Assembly (NCBI GenBank): GCA_963920635.1
Contig: OY987299.1
Coordinates: 130,817,373 to 130,881,372, forward strand
Length of the DNA stretch: 64,000 nucleotides
From: Pseudeuparius sepicola
Taxonomy: Eukaryota > Arthropoda > Insecta > Coleoptera > Anthribidae
Reading direction: 5' to 3'
Positions 42,512 through 53,397 of the stretch are shown in pieces. The notes under the pieces were generated by a model, which saw only the letters and a program-made list of their open reading frames with translations, did not search any database and was not told where the DNA came from. The position numbers and the translations under genes are program-made. Position 1 is the stretch's first letter. The number at the start of each line of letters is the position of its first letter.

Positions 42512-43969
42512 ACATCATTTATTATACTACAGAGCACTCTTAAAGGTGGCAGCCTTGTACGTCGGCTGTCAAAATAATGAACTAACCTCAAAAACTACAA
42601 ACTAACGCTGTTTTTTGTAGTTTATTTAACACATGACACACAGTGAGACCAGGACCAATAAGAGAAATGATGAGGCAGAGGTTCTACACAAGTTTTTCAT
42701 AATTATTTTTGTAACATGCAAAAAATAAGCGTAAAAATAATGTTTAAGTGCTGCACCTAGTGTTTTTTCTTTATCGGTGTTTCTGTGCTACGTGCCCTTC
42801 GCAATGTGATTTAATTTTACTTTATGTGATTTATTTTTTTTTACCATAAAATTTATATTAGATTAAAATATGCATTTATTAAATTGTACACACTGATGAC
42901 TGTAGTATATGTGTAAAAAAAAATGTGTATTAAGCTATAAGATAATAATATGTAAAGTTAGCATGCTATTTTTTCTGTTACATAAAGTTTTTGTTTTTTT
43001 GAGATACCGTGAAGATTTTCTCAGAAAGTAAAGAATTTATTGGTATGGACATAATGTGAATTTTTTCATAAATGTTTGCAGCAAGTATCGGCGGTGCCAA
43101 AAATTATGTTTCTGTATAATAATCGTTTATTAAAGTCAAAGGTTAACACTAAAAAAGTTAGATATTATGAAGATTGATATTAATAACATTATTATTGTGA
43201 GAAAAATATGTGCAATATCGGCACCTCGAGATTTGGCAAATGAAAACATCCAAATTGTATAGTTGAAAAATGTAAATTAATACGGTGTAATATTAAAAGG
43301 ATATTAAGTTTCTCAAAGTATTTTTATTTTTTTGTCTTTATCACACAAGAGTAATATTAACACACAAAACAGGAACTACAGAAGACAAAATAATATCAAA
43401 AAATATATATAAGTTTAAAATTATAATAAATATTATGTCATGGTACGGTAAAGCCAAATCTTTTTTTTCTAAAATCACCCTATAAGATGCGAAAATCAGT
43501 ATGATTCAAAACAAGTACCAACTTTAAAAATTAACGAATCACCCTGTACTTTAAAGAATAATATTATATATGTAGAGAATTCAAGACTGCCAATTTGTCA
43601 GCAAACCATTCTGAAGTTAGCTGCAATTATTTTTCAAAAAATGTGACTAAATTAAAGTAATGTGAAATTAAAACGCCTTAAATATTTAATTGTTTTTTGG
43701 GGTTTTTGGTACTAGATATATTGAAATAAATGAACACTAATTCCAAGAATGCTGGGAAAATAACTTTAGTTCACTTCTAAGATGATAGGTGGTAGCAGTG
43801 AGATTCATAGATGGTTTTCCGTCAAATTGACAACCGTGGCCCTTTATACATTTTTTAATCAACGACACTACTTCTAAAAGTCTCAATTTCGAATAACAAA
43901 CGAAAACTATTATCTTACCTTACGAAATAAAATCATCACACTTTAGCTCATATCCTAAGTACAATTTTT
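42512..43969. other. Gene-free spacer before the Pla2g15 3' end
   Basis: AT-rich, no gene. One orphan transposon-like tip at 43544-43557 (AATCACCCTGTACT) has no mirrored partner. Confidence 0.35.
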
Positions 43970-46900
43970 TTACACATTATTAACCATAATAACTCCTATA
44001 TCTCCGAAACCGCTGGCATACTGCTTCCTATGGTACATCCATGGCTTTTTAACGTATTTCTTAAACCACGGTTCCGAAATATCAACTTGTTCCCTCACAA
44101 TCTCGATATACCCCGGCGTATCTCTTTTTATCAAATCGGCGATATACTGTTGGGTAGATTTATCCCGTAGGATCTGCAAATGGTCGACTTTCGGCAGTTC
44201 CGTCACGTAAATTTTTTGTTTCTGTGCAGTTTGCCAATGTTGGCAACCCTGTAAAGATCGCAGGTTCACGGTACCGTCTCCGTCACCATAGATTAACGTG
44301 GGGTAACCATCTAACCAGGTGCCGGGCTTGTAGTACAATCTACAACGAAATTGTACATTCGACATTTTTTGTTTTATTTGAAAAAGAAAATATCTACTCA
44401 TAAAAAAATGAAGATAAAATGTTTTTCTACAAGCGTGCGGAAAAGTGCACTTTTCCGCACGCATTTTAGTTTAGAAAGTGTCACTTTTCCGCACTAGTGC
44501 GGAAAAGTACTTTTCCGCAGTACTTTTCCGCACTAATGCGGAAATGTGACACTTTCTAAACTAAAATGCGTGCGGAAAAGTAAATGCGTGCGGAAAAGTG
44601 TCTTACTTTTCCGCACGCTTGTAGAAAAAATAGTGTTCCTAACTCTTGCGGAAAGTGTCTTTTCCACACTCGATTTCTTGGCTGAACTCGCTACTGCAAT
44701 CGCGTGCGGAAAAGTGGCACTTTTCGCACTTGTTAGGAAATATACTATTTTGCACACTTCGAAGATATTCACAAACATGAGTAAGACAAGGACGTGAGTT
44801 GTGACATAGGTATGAACATTCGTTGAACACAGTTTACCTAATGAATTATGTTTTCAATATTAATTACTTACTTTTCGACAGACTGGACCCCAGTACCATA
44901 TAAACAATGAACTTCCACACCGGGTGGTTTAAAATCCAACTGAAAAGGCTCAGTGTCTTTCCTCATTTCCCAACCGTTAGGATAAGCTATGGCGCTAAAA
45001 ATTGTGAGAATTTATCAAAATAATAGCGTGAAACATAAAAAAAAACTTACTTGAAAAATTCTTCAAAATCGTTTATTGTAAAATTCTTTTTCTCTGTTTG
45101 TACCAGAACTTCGTCGGGTTTCCAAAATAAGCGAGATGGCAGGAGCCAAGATAGACTAGGAGAAGTTATTTGTTCCTGTCTCATAACACTTTCTCGCAAA
45201 ACGTATGATCCCAAATCATCCCCTAAAATAATTTTTGAAAGTCAAATTTTCTCAACCAGAAATTTACTATGTGCATTTTCAAATATTTTGGAACTGATAT
45301 TCTATGTATGTCGTAAGTCTTAATAAGTCAACAAAGAATATGACAACCCCAAAATATAATAATACTGGCCTATGGCGTAAACTTTCATGGCCTTCATGGA
45401 TCCACCCCAAACTCCACTCAACGTAACCAAACATTTAATGTATTTGTCCTTCCACGATTGGGACTGTTTATTCAAGAAGTACAGAGACATAGGCCCACCC
45501 ATTGAATGGGCCACCATCATAACCGAAGTCTTGTTATTTTCATCGTATGTGTCTTCTATTAGTTTCTTCAGTTTTACGAAGTATTCCTGGTTTTCGTCTA
45601 GAATTTTTTTACAAGAAAAAATGTGTGATATGACCTATGGAAAATACTTTATAACTACACTTAATCTACGTCACATTGAATTATTTCAAACTATAGAGAA
45701 AATATGAAATAGGTAATAATTTTCTTAAATCCTCTGTATCTCGAGAACTAAAGGTTTAGGTAAATACCCACATATAAAATATCGATATACTGAATAACGA
45801 TATTTAAAATATCAATATCCAGGCATTGCGATTCATCTATGAAGTTTTTATAAGATGGAAATTGGCAGAACGTGTTACAGTTATTACATTATGTAATTTT
45901 ATAATTTTATGCAATAAAAAAAATATTCTAATATCTAAATATTGATATAACCATGGAAAATATTGAATCTCACTACGCTACATTCAATAATTGCTGAGTC
46001 CTATCAATGTTTATAAAACTTTTTTTCCTAAAATAATAGATATAGCTCTATACCCTTTATTCATTAGTCTGAGTCTATACCCTATACCTAACCTACACAA
46101 ATCCCTTTTTATCACAAACTTGATAATCACAAGTACAGTGTGTCCACGGATAGAGTTCGGATAGGGTGTAAATGACAAAAAATTTTCAAGTTGAAATTTG
46201 AGCTTCTGGGGATAAGCCCTGCTTGGTTTGAAACTAATTTGTGACATAATTTTAGTTTCGAAAAATCACGTATAAACGTTATTAAGGAAACTTGTTCAGA
46301 ATGAAGAACTGAGTAGGTTTGCGAAATTTCGAAAGTCTAGGCCTACTTTGATTTTTTGGCATTTTTCCCACTTTTCTTTAGAAAAGTGCACTTTGTGTAG
46401 CTTTCACATTTCACATTAAAATGTTATTGAGAAAACTTGTTCACAATGAAAAACTGGATAAGTGTGAAAAAATTCAAAAGCCTAGGTCTACTTTGATTTT
46501 TGTGCATTTTAATTTTTTAGCAGAAAAAAATCAAAGTAGGACTAGACTTTCGAAATTTCGCAAACCTACTCAGTTTTTCATTCTGAACAAGTTTTCTTAA
46601 TAACATTTTAATGTGAAAGCTACACAAAGTGCACTTTTCTAAAGAAAAGTGGGAAAAATGCCAAAAAATCAAAGTTGGCCTAGACTTTCGAAACTTCGCA
46701 AACCTACTCAGTTTTTCATTCTGAACATGTTTCCTTAATAACATTTTTTCGTAAAACCTACAGAAAGGGCACTTTACTGATGTGGAAAAATAGTTTTTTC
46801 AAAAGTCCCAAGGCATACGTGATTTTCGAAACTAAAATTACATCACAAATTAGTTTCAAACCAAGCAGGGCTTATCCCCAGAAGCTCAAATTTCAACTCG

Positions 46901-48963
46901 AAATTTTTTTGTCATTTACACCCTGTCCGAACTGTATCCGTGGACACACTGTATATAGTCATGAACAAAAGTTTAAAAACATTATTTCATAAATTCACAT
47001 TCTAACGTACTTTGATGTTTACATAATATGATATGATAATAACAATAACTGTTTATAAAATTTTAAACAAAACCAAACACAAGACAGAAAATTCACAAAA
47101 ATGTCTCGTCTTTGTCTTCGTTTATCTTGAAAATACTTGATATGGGAGTGAATCAGGCATTAGACAAAAAAATATATAAACTATAAACACAGCCGCAACC
47201 TAAACACTGATATAGGATATATACTTTATCTGTGCTTAAACCAAACTTAAATTTTTAAATAAAATATTTATACAGGAACTATGGGTGTAAAGTTGACAGA
47301 AACTATCTATAAAAGTCACTGCTATCATCAATCATCAAAGATATGAACTAGGAAGTATAAGTGTTGCCCCCCCCCCGCCAAATTTTGTCGGGTCATGCAT
47401 ACATGTGGTAATCAAATCTGGAAATACCGACATTTTGTGTAAGATGCTAAATTATAAGAAAAAACTGGGATATATGGATTTTAAGAGAAAAGCTCGGATA
47501 ATATATTGATTTTACTAGCTACCTGGGAAATATTTTGTATTATAGCGAGTATCATGGCGTAGCTTAACAAAAACTGGAGATGTCTAATGTCTCACATCAT
47601 ATTACATAATAATATATTTATTTTCATATTTGAATAGGTGATTGGAAAAAGGATAACTTTCCTGCGAAGCTTGTCTTTGGCCGTGAAAAGTGGGGTGTCA
47701 AAAGAAAATTTGAAAATGTATTTTCTCGGAAACTATGTCCGACCTCAAAACACCGAGGTCAGATTCGTGTTCAGGGACCTCGAAAATAGGGGGGTAGCCA
47801 AAAGGTTGGGCCCACACCTTCTCGTGGTCTTTGCCGAACAATAACATTTTCTCTTTGGAAGTGGATAGAGATTCGCAAACAGATTTAAGAGCATTTACCC
47901 ATATTATGCTAGATTGTGGACTTCTATCAACACCAATTTAAATAATGTTATTGACAAAGCTGGGCCCTAATTAATTTAATGTTTAATTTTTAACATTTTT
48001 ATTCACTCCTGTGGATTATGAGAGCAAGCGCTCCAGTTTTCTGCTCTTAATATCGATGGCACTTTAAGTCAATGCCCCTCCCACTAGTCCCACTCAAACG
48101 TCAAGCGTCAAGCAAAATACCGGACAGAGCAACCGCGTGAAAAACATTGTATAAATCTTGGAAAATTTCTGTTTTCCCGCGGGTTTTCGCGAAGTTTCGA
48201 TGTTGCAGAAGGTGCAAAATAGTGTGTGATTAGTTTGAGCTGCGCACAGTAAAAATTCATCCCGATAAGAGCCACAAATAGCGCCGCGAAAAGTGGGGTG
48301 TCAAAAGGAAATTTGAAAATTCATTTTCTCGGAAACTACGTCCGGCCTCAAGAAGCTGAGGTCAGATTCGTGTTCAGGGACCTCAAAAATAGGGGGGTAG
48401 CCAAAATTTCAAGAAAATCGGGCGGTGCATACACTATATTCAATAATTACCGTAGAATTTATCGTAGATTCATAAAATTTCTAATATATCTACTTACTCG
48501 GCGCCTTTCTAAAGTCGTACGGTGCCCCCCTGATGCTCTTATTCCTGACGTGTCCCATAGAAACCAAAGTGTTCCCTATATCGACAAAATAGGCACCCGA
48601 CGATGCGTGGCTGGGGTCGATCCACTCCACGGTCTCGGTAAGCCCGAAACCCGGCACCCTTACGTCGACGCCGTCCGGACTCCTCGTCGTTCTCGTCTCA
48701 TTGTCGTACATCAGCTTGATGTTGTCGATCCAGCAGTCGATGACGAGGGGCACGAGGAGTTCCATGTTGAGCCATATGTTGAAGTAATCGGTCGACGTCT
48801 TCTCGCAGATGTAATGGACGACGTCGGTTTTGTTGAGTTTCGCCTCGAGTTGGGCCCCGCCATCGCCGGGTACGAATACGACGGGGTGGAGGTTTTCGGC
48901 GAGGGCGGCCGGGGCCGAGAGGAGGACGTAGAGACTGGCGAATAGCGCGATTAATGCTCTCAT
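43970..48963 (-). CDS. Pla2g15: PLA2G15-like lysosomal phospholipase A2 (5 exons)
   Basis: Exons in transcript order: 48963-48498, 45597-45370, 45222-45051, 44994-44872, 44339-43970; 452 residues. The LCAT/group XV phospholipase family degrades phospholipids and transacylates ceramide in lysosomes. Visible: a signal peptide (residues 1-22), FVPGDGGAQLEAKLN (oxyanion region), the nucleophile motif VAHSMGG (Ser187), LSGVWGGS, the acid in YGDGDGTVN (about 349-351) and the catalytic His in PKVDH (about 383). HCLYGTGV and MRKDTEPF are family landmarks. Reading phase and homology require the exon 2 donor to be ATAG|GCCAGT, a GC-AG intron; the other introns are GT-AG. The last ~35 residues exceed vertebrate enzymes. 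Exon 1 is GC-rich, the rest AT-rich. Confidence 0.9.
44430..44737. repeat. Cluster of CTTTTCCGCAC palindromes in Pla2g15 intron 4
   Basis: About ten copies of GTGCGGAAAAGT or its complement are packed into 300 bp, arranged head-to-head (GTGCGGAAAAGTGC / GCACTTTTCCGCAC). Bracketing them, CATTTTAGTTTAGAAAGTGT is mirrored by ACACTTTCTAAACTAAAATG. The whole can fold into branched hairpins. Non-coding. Confidence 0.75.
46136..46951. mobile_element. Palindromic element in Pla2g15 intron 1
   Basis: Flanked by TA. Ends CAGTGTGTCCACGGATAGAG and CTGTATCCGTGGACACACTG; arms of about 390 bp through GGGTGTAAATGACAAAAAA-like sequence, CTTCTGGGGATAAGCCC, ATTTCGAAAGTCTAGGCC and AAAGAAAAGTG. Short direct copies of TTCTGAACAAGTTTTC recur within an arm. 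Non-coding. Confidence 0.78.
47681..47803 (+). repeat. Direct repeat copy A (about 122 bp)
   Basis: CCGTGAAAAGTGGGGTGTCA through TCGGAAACTATGTCCGACCT and GGTCAGATTCGTGTTCAGGG to GGGGGGTAGCCAAAA. The sister copy is 48285-48406 in the same orientation and the same intron (Pla2g15 intron 1), roughly 88% identical. Open frames through both copies encode similar peptides but have no splice or gene context. Confidence 0.7.
48285..48406 (+). repeat. Direct repeat copy B (about 122 bp)
   Basis: Sister of 47681-47803 (CGCGAAAAGTGGGGTGTCAA ... GGGGGGTAGCCAAAA). It lies about 90 bp from the donor of Pla2g15 exon 1. Confidence 0.7.
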
Positions 48964-50118
48964 GCTATGGTCTTTGGCGCTTGCAAATATTCACTGCTGA
49001 AGGGAGAATACTCGCAGTGTTTTGCGGCGACACTTTTTCATAATAAAACCCCCGATATGGAGCTTTCTTATTTACTCCCGTCTGGTGAAACAAAGAAAAA
49101 TATCTCAAAGACAAAGGTTATCGCCTGATTATTTGAGGTTTTGTTTACGTCAAAAACGTATGATAATGATAACAAACAATAAACATGAACCACCAATCAA
49201 AGAAAAGCAGGGAGCCACATGTTTTTGACAGAAAAATCATCCGATCCGATCAGAAAAAATCGAGAACGTATTATTTTTGTTTACTATTTCAATGACGCCA
49301 TTCTTTAATTTGATAATAGATAAGGGTGAAATTTAAAATCAGATTGACGTAAATCAATGTTATAGTAAATAAAGAATTTTTAAATTTGAAAAAGGGTAAA
49401 TACTTTCGTACTGGCAACTTTCAATACACATAATTGTATGCCGGGCTGCCTGCTGCGAAATACCATCGGATCATAATATACAACAACAAGGAATGTAACT
49501 GTATCTTGAGAATACAGGAGCAAATTCAATGATATTGGCGCCATACCCGGGGAATAGAAATCATAGATGATGTATTCAGGAAAATCAATTCAGAAGAACA
49601 GAGCAGTATCAGGGCACTTTCTAATTTATATAATGAGGTAGTAAAGTAAGATTCAGTTCAGTAGGTAAAATTTGTGAAGCAGTAGGCCATTTTATTAAAT
49701 TGGTAAAATTAGTTGGGTAAGAATAAATAAAAATTTTTGTTGAAGCAACGAAAATAGGAAAAAAGCAGGCATAGGTATTAAATGAATAAAAAATTATTTC
49801 TGCTTAAACTTCATTTTTGAGGTTGTAACCACGATACACAGAAGTTATTGTAACTAATAACAATAAACGAAATATATCTCATTCCTGCCTATTTAAGAAT
49901 ATAATTATAAATCTTGTTAATAGTTTGTATCTAGGTTATACCACAGAATAGGTGGCTATTCTGTGGTTATACTAATCTGAAATCAGTTTGGATCAACCAG
50001 ATATCACTTATTTATTGCCAATCGAATACGGCCAATTACTGAATGAAAATCACGGCCCTCGTAAAATAAACTGGACTGTTTTTTCAATACAATCATTTGT
50101 CCCACCTACATACATATA
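48964..50118. other. Pla2g15 5' flank and gene-free spacer
   Basis: The first ~100 bases upstream of 48963 should hold the Pla2g15 promoter. A denser stretch at 49440-49640 (TATTGGCGCCATACCCGGGG, then a short plus-strand frame IEIIDDVFRKINSEEQSSIR) may be a decayed transposon fragment; I cannot assign it. Confidence 0.35.
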
Positions 50119-51370
50119 CAGGGTGTTTCATCTTAAGTGCGAACACACCCCCGTAAAATTTTGTAGGTATATTCTTCATCCGATTTTAGCCTCGTTTTTT
50201 TCTAAAAATGGGCCATATCAGTGACTATAGTCACTGGCCATATTAAACTCTACGTTGTTGGTGCAAAATTTCAGGTTTTAATCCCAATTTTCAAGGCCTA
50301 CTACGAATTTTTTTCTAGTAAAAAAATAACGAAAACTATTTAGCGATTTTTTTTATTTAAAATCTGACACCACAGTGTTAATCAGAACAACCTAAAACCC
50401 CCGTATACCGAATCTGATCAAAAAATATACAGAGAGTTCCATTCTGCAGGGTGTCAAAGTTGAGCAAAATAGGAATTTTAAAGGCATCTGGAGAGTCAAG
50501 TGTGCCATGGAATCCCGTCAAAACAGATGAATGATCAACATGACTACTCAAAGTGTTGGTGTGCAAAGATTCAATACAAAAATGTACAGGGTCTTTTTCT
50601 CTGGGCGATGTCAAAATGCTGAATTTTTATTGAACTTTATTCTGGTCAGGAGTGCTCTTTAACCATTGAAAGAATATTAATAAACACAAAAGCAATTTAT
50701 TTCTTTACATCATCCAACCAACAAATAAAAACAATTCAAATTGTTGGACTTTTATCAATAAATAAGTAACTGTTTAAGATTATACATATTTTCTATGCGT
50801 TTCAGGCTTCTGTATTTTTTAGACTTAGTTTGTTTGTAATGTGTAGGATGGTTTTGATATACTCGATTTTTGATCTGTATATAAAGTTTAAAAGATTCAG
50901 CATTTCGAGTTGCTACAGAGAAGAACACCTTGTGCATTTTTATTGGATCTTTGCACTTCGACACTCTGAGTGGTCCTGTTCATCATCCAACTGTTTCGAA
51001 GTAATTCCTAGCACACTTGACTCGCCAGATGAGTTTAAAATTGTTATTTTGCTCAACTTTCACACCTTGCAGAATGGAACTCCCCGTATATTTTTTGTTC
51101 AAATTTGGTATGAGGGGGTTTTGATGTGTCCTAATTAACACTGTGGTGTCGGTGTCAGATTTGAAATAAAAAATTGCTACATGATTTTCTTAATTTTTTA
51201 CTAGAAAAAAAATTCGTTGTAGGCCTTGAATATTGGGATTAAGAACTGAAATTTTGCACCAACGTAAAAAAAGAGTTTTTTGTGGCCTATTTTTAGAAAA
51301 AAAAAGCGGATAAAAATCGGGTGAAGAATACAGATTTTACGGGGGCGTTCGCACTTAAGATGAAACACTG
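50119..51370. mobile_element. Palindromic element, shared-core family (largest copy)
   Basis: Left CAGGGTGTTTCATCTTAAGT after TATA; right ACTTAAGATGAAACACTG before TATA. Arms of about 480 bp; core blocks AATCTGACACCACAGTGTTA, CAGAGAGTTCCATTCTGCAG, GTGTGCCATGGAATCCC and their mirror images at 50990-51160. The loop at about 50640-50900 has a weak minus-strand frame (VYQNHPTHYKQTKSKKYR...) that may be a scrambled transposase end; not secure. Confidence 0.78.
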
Positions 51371-51739
51371 TATATGTCCCACCGAAAGATCAGCCATATT
51401 GGGCGCACACGTCATTTGGCTGTCAAATGTGAAATGCATTAGGGCCGTGGTTGGCCGTTGTCAAATGTCATTTTGTGTTGCCACCACAAATTTCGCTTTT
51501 CCCCTAGAATGCACACAATATGGCGGCTATCCAGGCGGGCGCCAGCGCCCTCTGCCGGATGGGCCGTTTTTCTATGACATACCTAGGACCACAGGGTGCC
51601 CAATAAAATAATTTTTCAATTTTCAAAAGTTGCACTACTTATATTTTTTAATAAACAAGGCATTGAGTAAAGGACTATTATCGACTCAATGAACAAGGTT
51701 AGTTTGGAACATTCTGAACTACGTCGGCGGAACTAAATG
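51371..51739. other. Spacer with a GC-rich patch
   Basis: No gene. Contains ATGGCGGCTATCCAGGCGGG and GCGCCAGCGCCCTCTGCCGG (near 51520-51560), GC-rich in an AT-rich setting but without a supported frame. Confidence 0.3.
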
Positions 51740-52110
51740 TTAAAAAGCCCGAATAAAGATTGAGACAAAAGACAAAGACAAAGAATATAGGAAGTCGTCC
51801 GGTAGAACCCAATTACGTCGCAAAATCGACACCATGGTATCAGCCTAGGTATCAGCGCACCCCCAACAGGTGTCATTCGATCGCCCATGCCCATATTGTC
51901 GCAGGTAGCGGCGAAAAACAAAAGACGGTGGCGGCAGAGGCGCACGTGCAGTGACCGGTGGCCGGTACCCGGCGAGCGTCAGTTGTTTTTATTGGACCAG
52001 ATGACGCGACGCGCGTAAGGCACGCGTGACGTCAGCGGGGGTTGTTAGTTAATTACGGTTCCAGTTGTTGCGGGCAGTGAGTGAACGGACAGAGGCGTAC
52101 GGGGTTTTTT
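51740..52110 (+). promoter_or_regulatory. CpG-rich candidate promoter or first non-coding exon
   Basis: GC- and CpG-rich in an AT-rich setting. It has a CCAAT-type ATTGGACC (near 51991), a CRE-like GTGACGTCAGC (near 52027), an arthropod initiator-like GTCAGTTG (near 51978) and CCGGTGGCCGGTACCCGGCG. No open frame follows on either strand. It could start a gene running rightward into the gene-free part of the window, or be a stand-alone regulatory island. Confidence 0.3.
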
Positions 52111-52245
52111 ATTATAAAAAAAATTTTTCTTCAACTTACTTTCAAAAAATATATCTACAGGGCGTTCCGTAATGATGTGCAAATATTTGGAGGAGGTGTT
52201 CTACAGGTGGTTTTAAGGGGGGGTCTCTCCCATAGAGATCATATA

Positions 52246-52960
52246 CAGGGCGATTCAAAACTATGCGGCACCCTTTCAGGGGCGTAATTTACTCGTTAAA
52301 ATAAGACGAAAAGTTCATATCAATATGGGTCCAAAAACGATTCGTTACGAATATACAGGGTGACTAATCTTTCAAAAATATATTATTATTATTATTATTT
52401 TGTGCCTTAGCGCCTTTCTAGTATCAAAAATTACCTACTCCTACTGCAATTTCATTTGAAAATCATTTCGTTTACTTAAAATATGTAATAGTTACTTCAA
52501 AGTAAAGTAAAGGGTCCAAAAAGATGAGAAATAGGAAAAACTCCAATTTTCCACGAAAGGGAGAGAGATATGAAAAAAATGAAAGAGACATTTTTTGTTC
52601 CATATTTGATTGTTTATTCAACAAGGTAATACATTTTTGTTTTGTACAGGGCCGTACTATTTTTTTTTTGTTTAATTAATGGTACTGATTACCCATACCT
52701 CCGCCACTGGTTACTTTGGAGACCTGATATTAACATGTGTTATGTCACCCTATGAGGGTATTATTGTGTAATAAGTTTGGTTTAAATATTCTTATTGGTT
52801 TGGAAGGTGTAAACAAAAATCGATATTTTTTTGAAAGCTTAATCACCCTGTATCTTCGTAACGAAGCGTTTTTGGACCCATGTTGATATGAACTTTTCAT
52901 CTTATTTTAACGAGTAAATTACGCCCCTGAAAGGGTGCCGCATAGTTTTGAATCACCCTG
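52246..52960. mobile_element. Palindromic element, CAGGGCGATTCAAAACTATG ends
   Basis: Left CAGGGCGATTCAAAACTATG (then CGGCACCCTTTCAGGGGCG) after TATA; right CGCCCCTGAAAGGGTGCCGC (then ATAGTTTTGAATCACCCTG) before TATA. A second mirrored pair, CAGGGTGACTAATC near 52357 and AATCACCCTGTATC near 52840, suggests a nested member. Orphan tips flank it on both sides (CAGGGCGTTCCG at 52159, CAGGGAGTGCTG at 52965). Confidence 0.75.
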
Positions 52961-53129
52961 TATACAGGGAGTGCTGAACAAGACCCTTTTTATGGCAAAT
53001 TGTGGATTGGCGCATGGGCCTATGGAACATGCGCATTAGACCTTCAGACCGCGAACTTCAAAACAGAGGTGGTTTTTCTGAATTACTATCTCACTACAAA
53101 CTTGTATATTGATAATAAATTAAGCTCAC

Positions 53130-53397
53130 CTCAACGTGGACTGGTCAAGACTTCGATAACTACAACTAGGTGCGTTTATACTTGTAAAACTAGTTTCGTC
53201 CAAACTACTAGAATTTGCTTCACTGATGACTTGTTTTCATATACCTTTATAACTTTAACACTAAAACAAATAAGCTACTAATAGTTTCTTACACCACAAT
53301 CATGTTAATATACTTACTTAAATGTGGGTTTAGTTGGTTTCAATAGAAGAGTTGGTGGTACCGCATTTTCAATTAGCTGCGTTTTGACTCGTTTCAT
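53130..53397 (-). CDS. 5' end of an unrecognised minus-strand gene (2 exons)
   Basis: Exon 1 53397-53318 opens MKRVKTQLIENAVPPTLLLK and ends at a clean AA|GTAAGTA donor. Exon 2 53222-53130 follows a TCATCAG acceptor in the right phase, continues NEANSSSLDETSFTSINAPS, then CSYRSLDQSTL, and ends at AG|GTGAGC. The two exons give 58 residues, Ser/Thr-rich, with no domain I recognise. The next exon is not evident: downstream on the minus strand lie palindromic repeats at 50.1-53.0 kb. It could be a real gene with distant exons (perhaps across Pla2g15) or a fragment. The good splice pair and clean phase argue for reality. Confidence 0.42.

Noticed and set aside
47638..48945. Plus-strand frames with NLK(M/I)xFLGNYVRPQ over Pla2g15 intron 1 and exon 1
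   Set aside because: They run through the two direct repeats and, at 48490-48945, the antisense of the conserved Pla2g15 first exon.
49440..49640. Possible small coding exon or LTR-element leader (TTGGCGCCATACCCGGGG)
   Set aside because: The frame is short and interrupted upstream, and the sequence differs from the primer-binding-site blocks at 55.7 and 56.9 kb; too weak to call.
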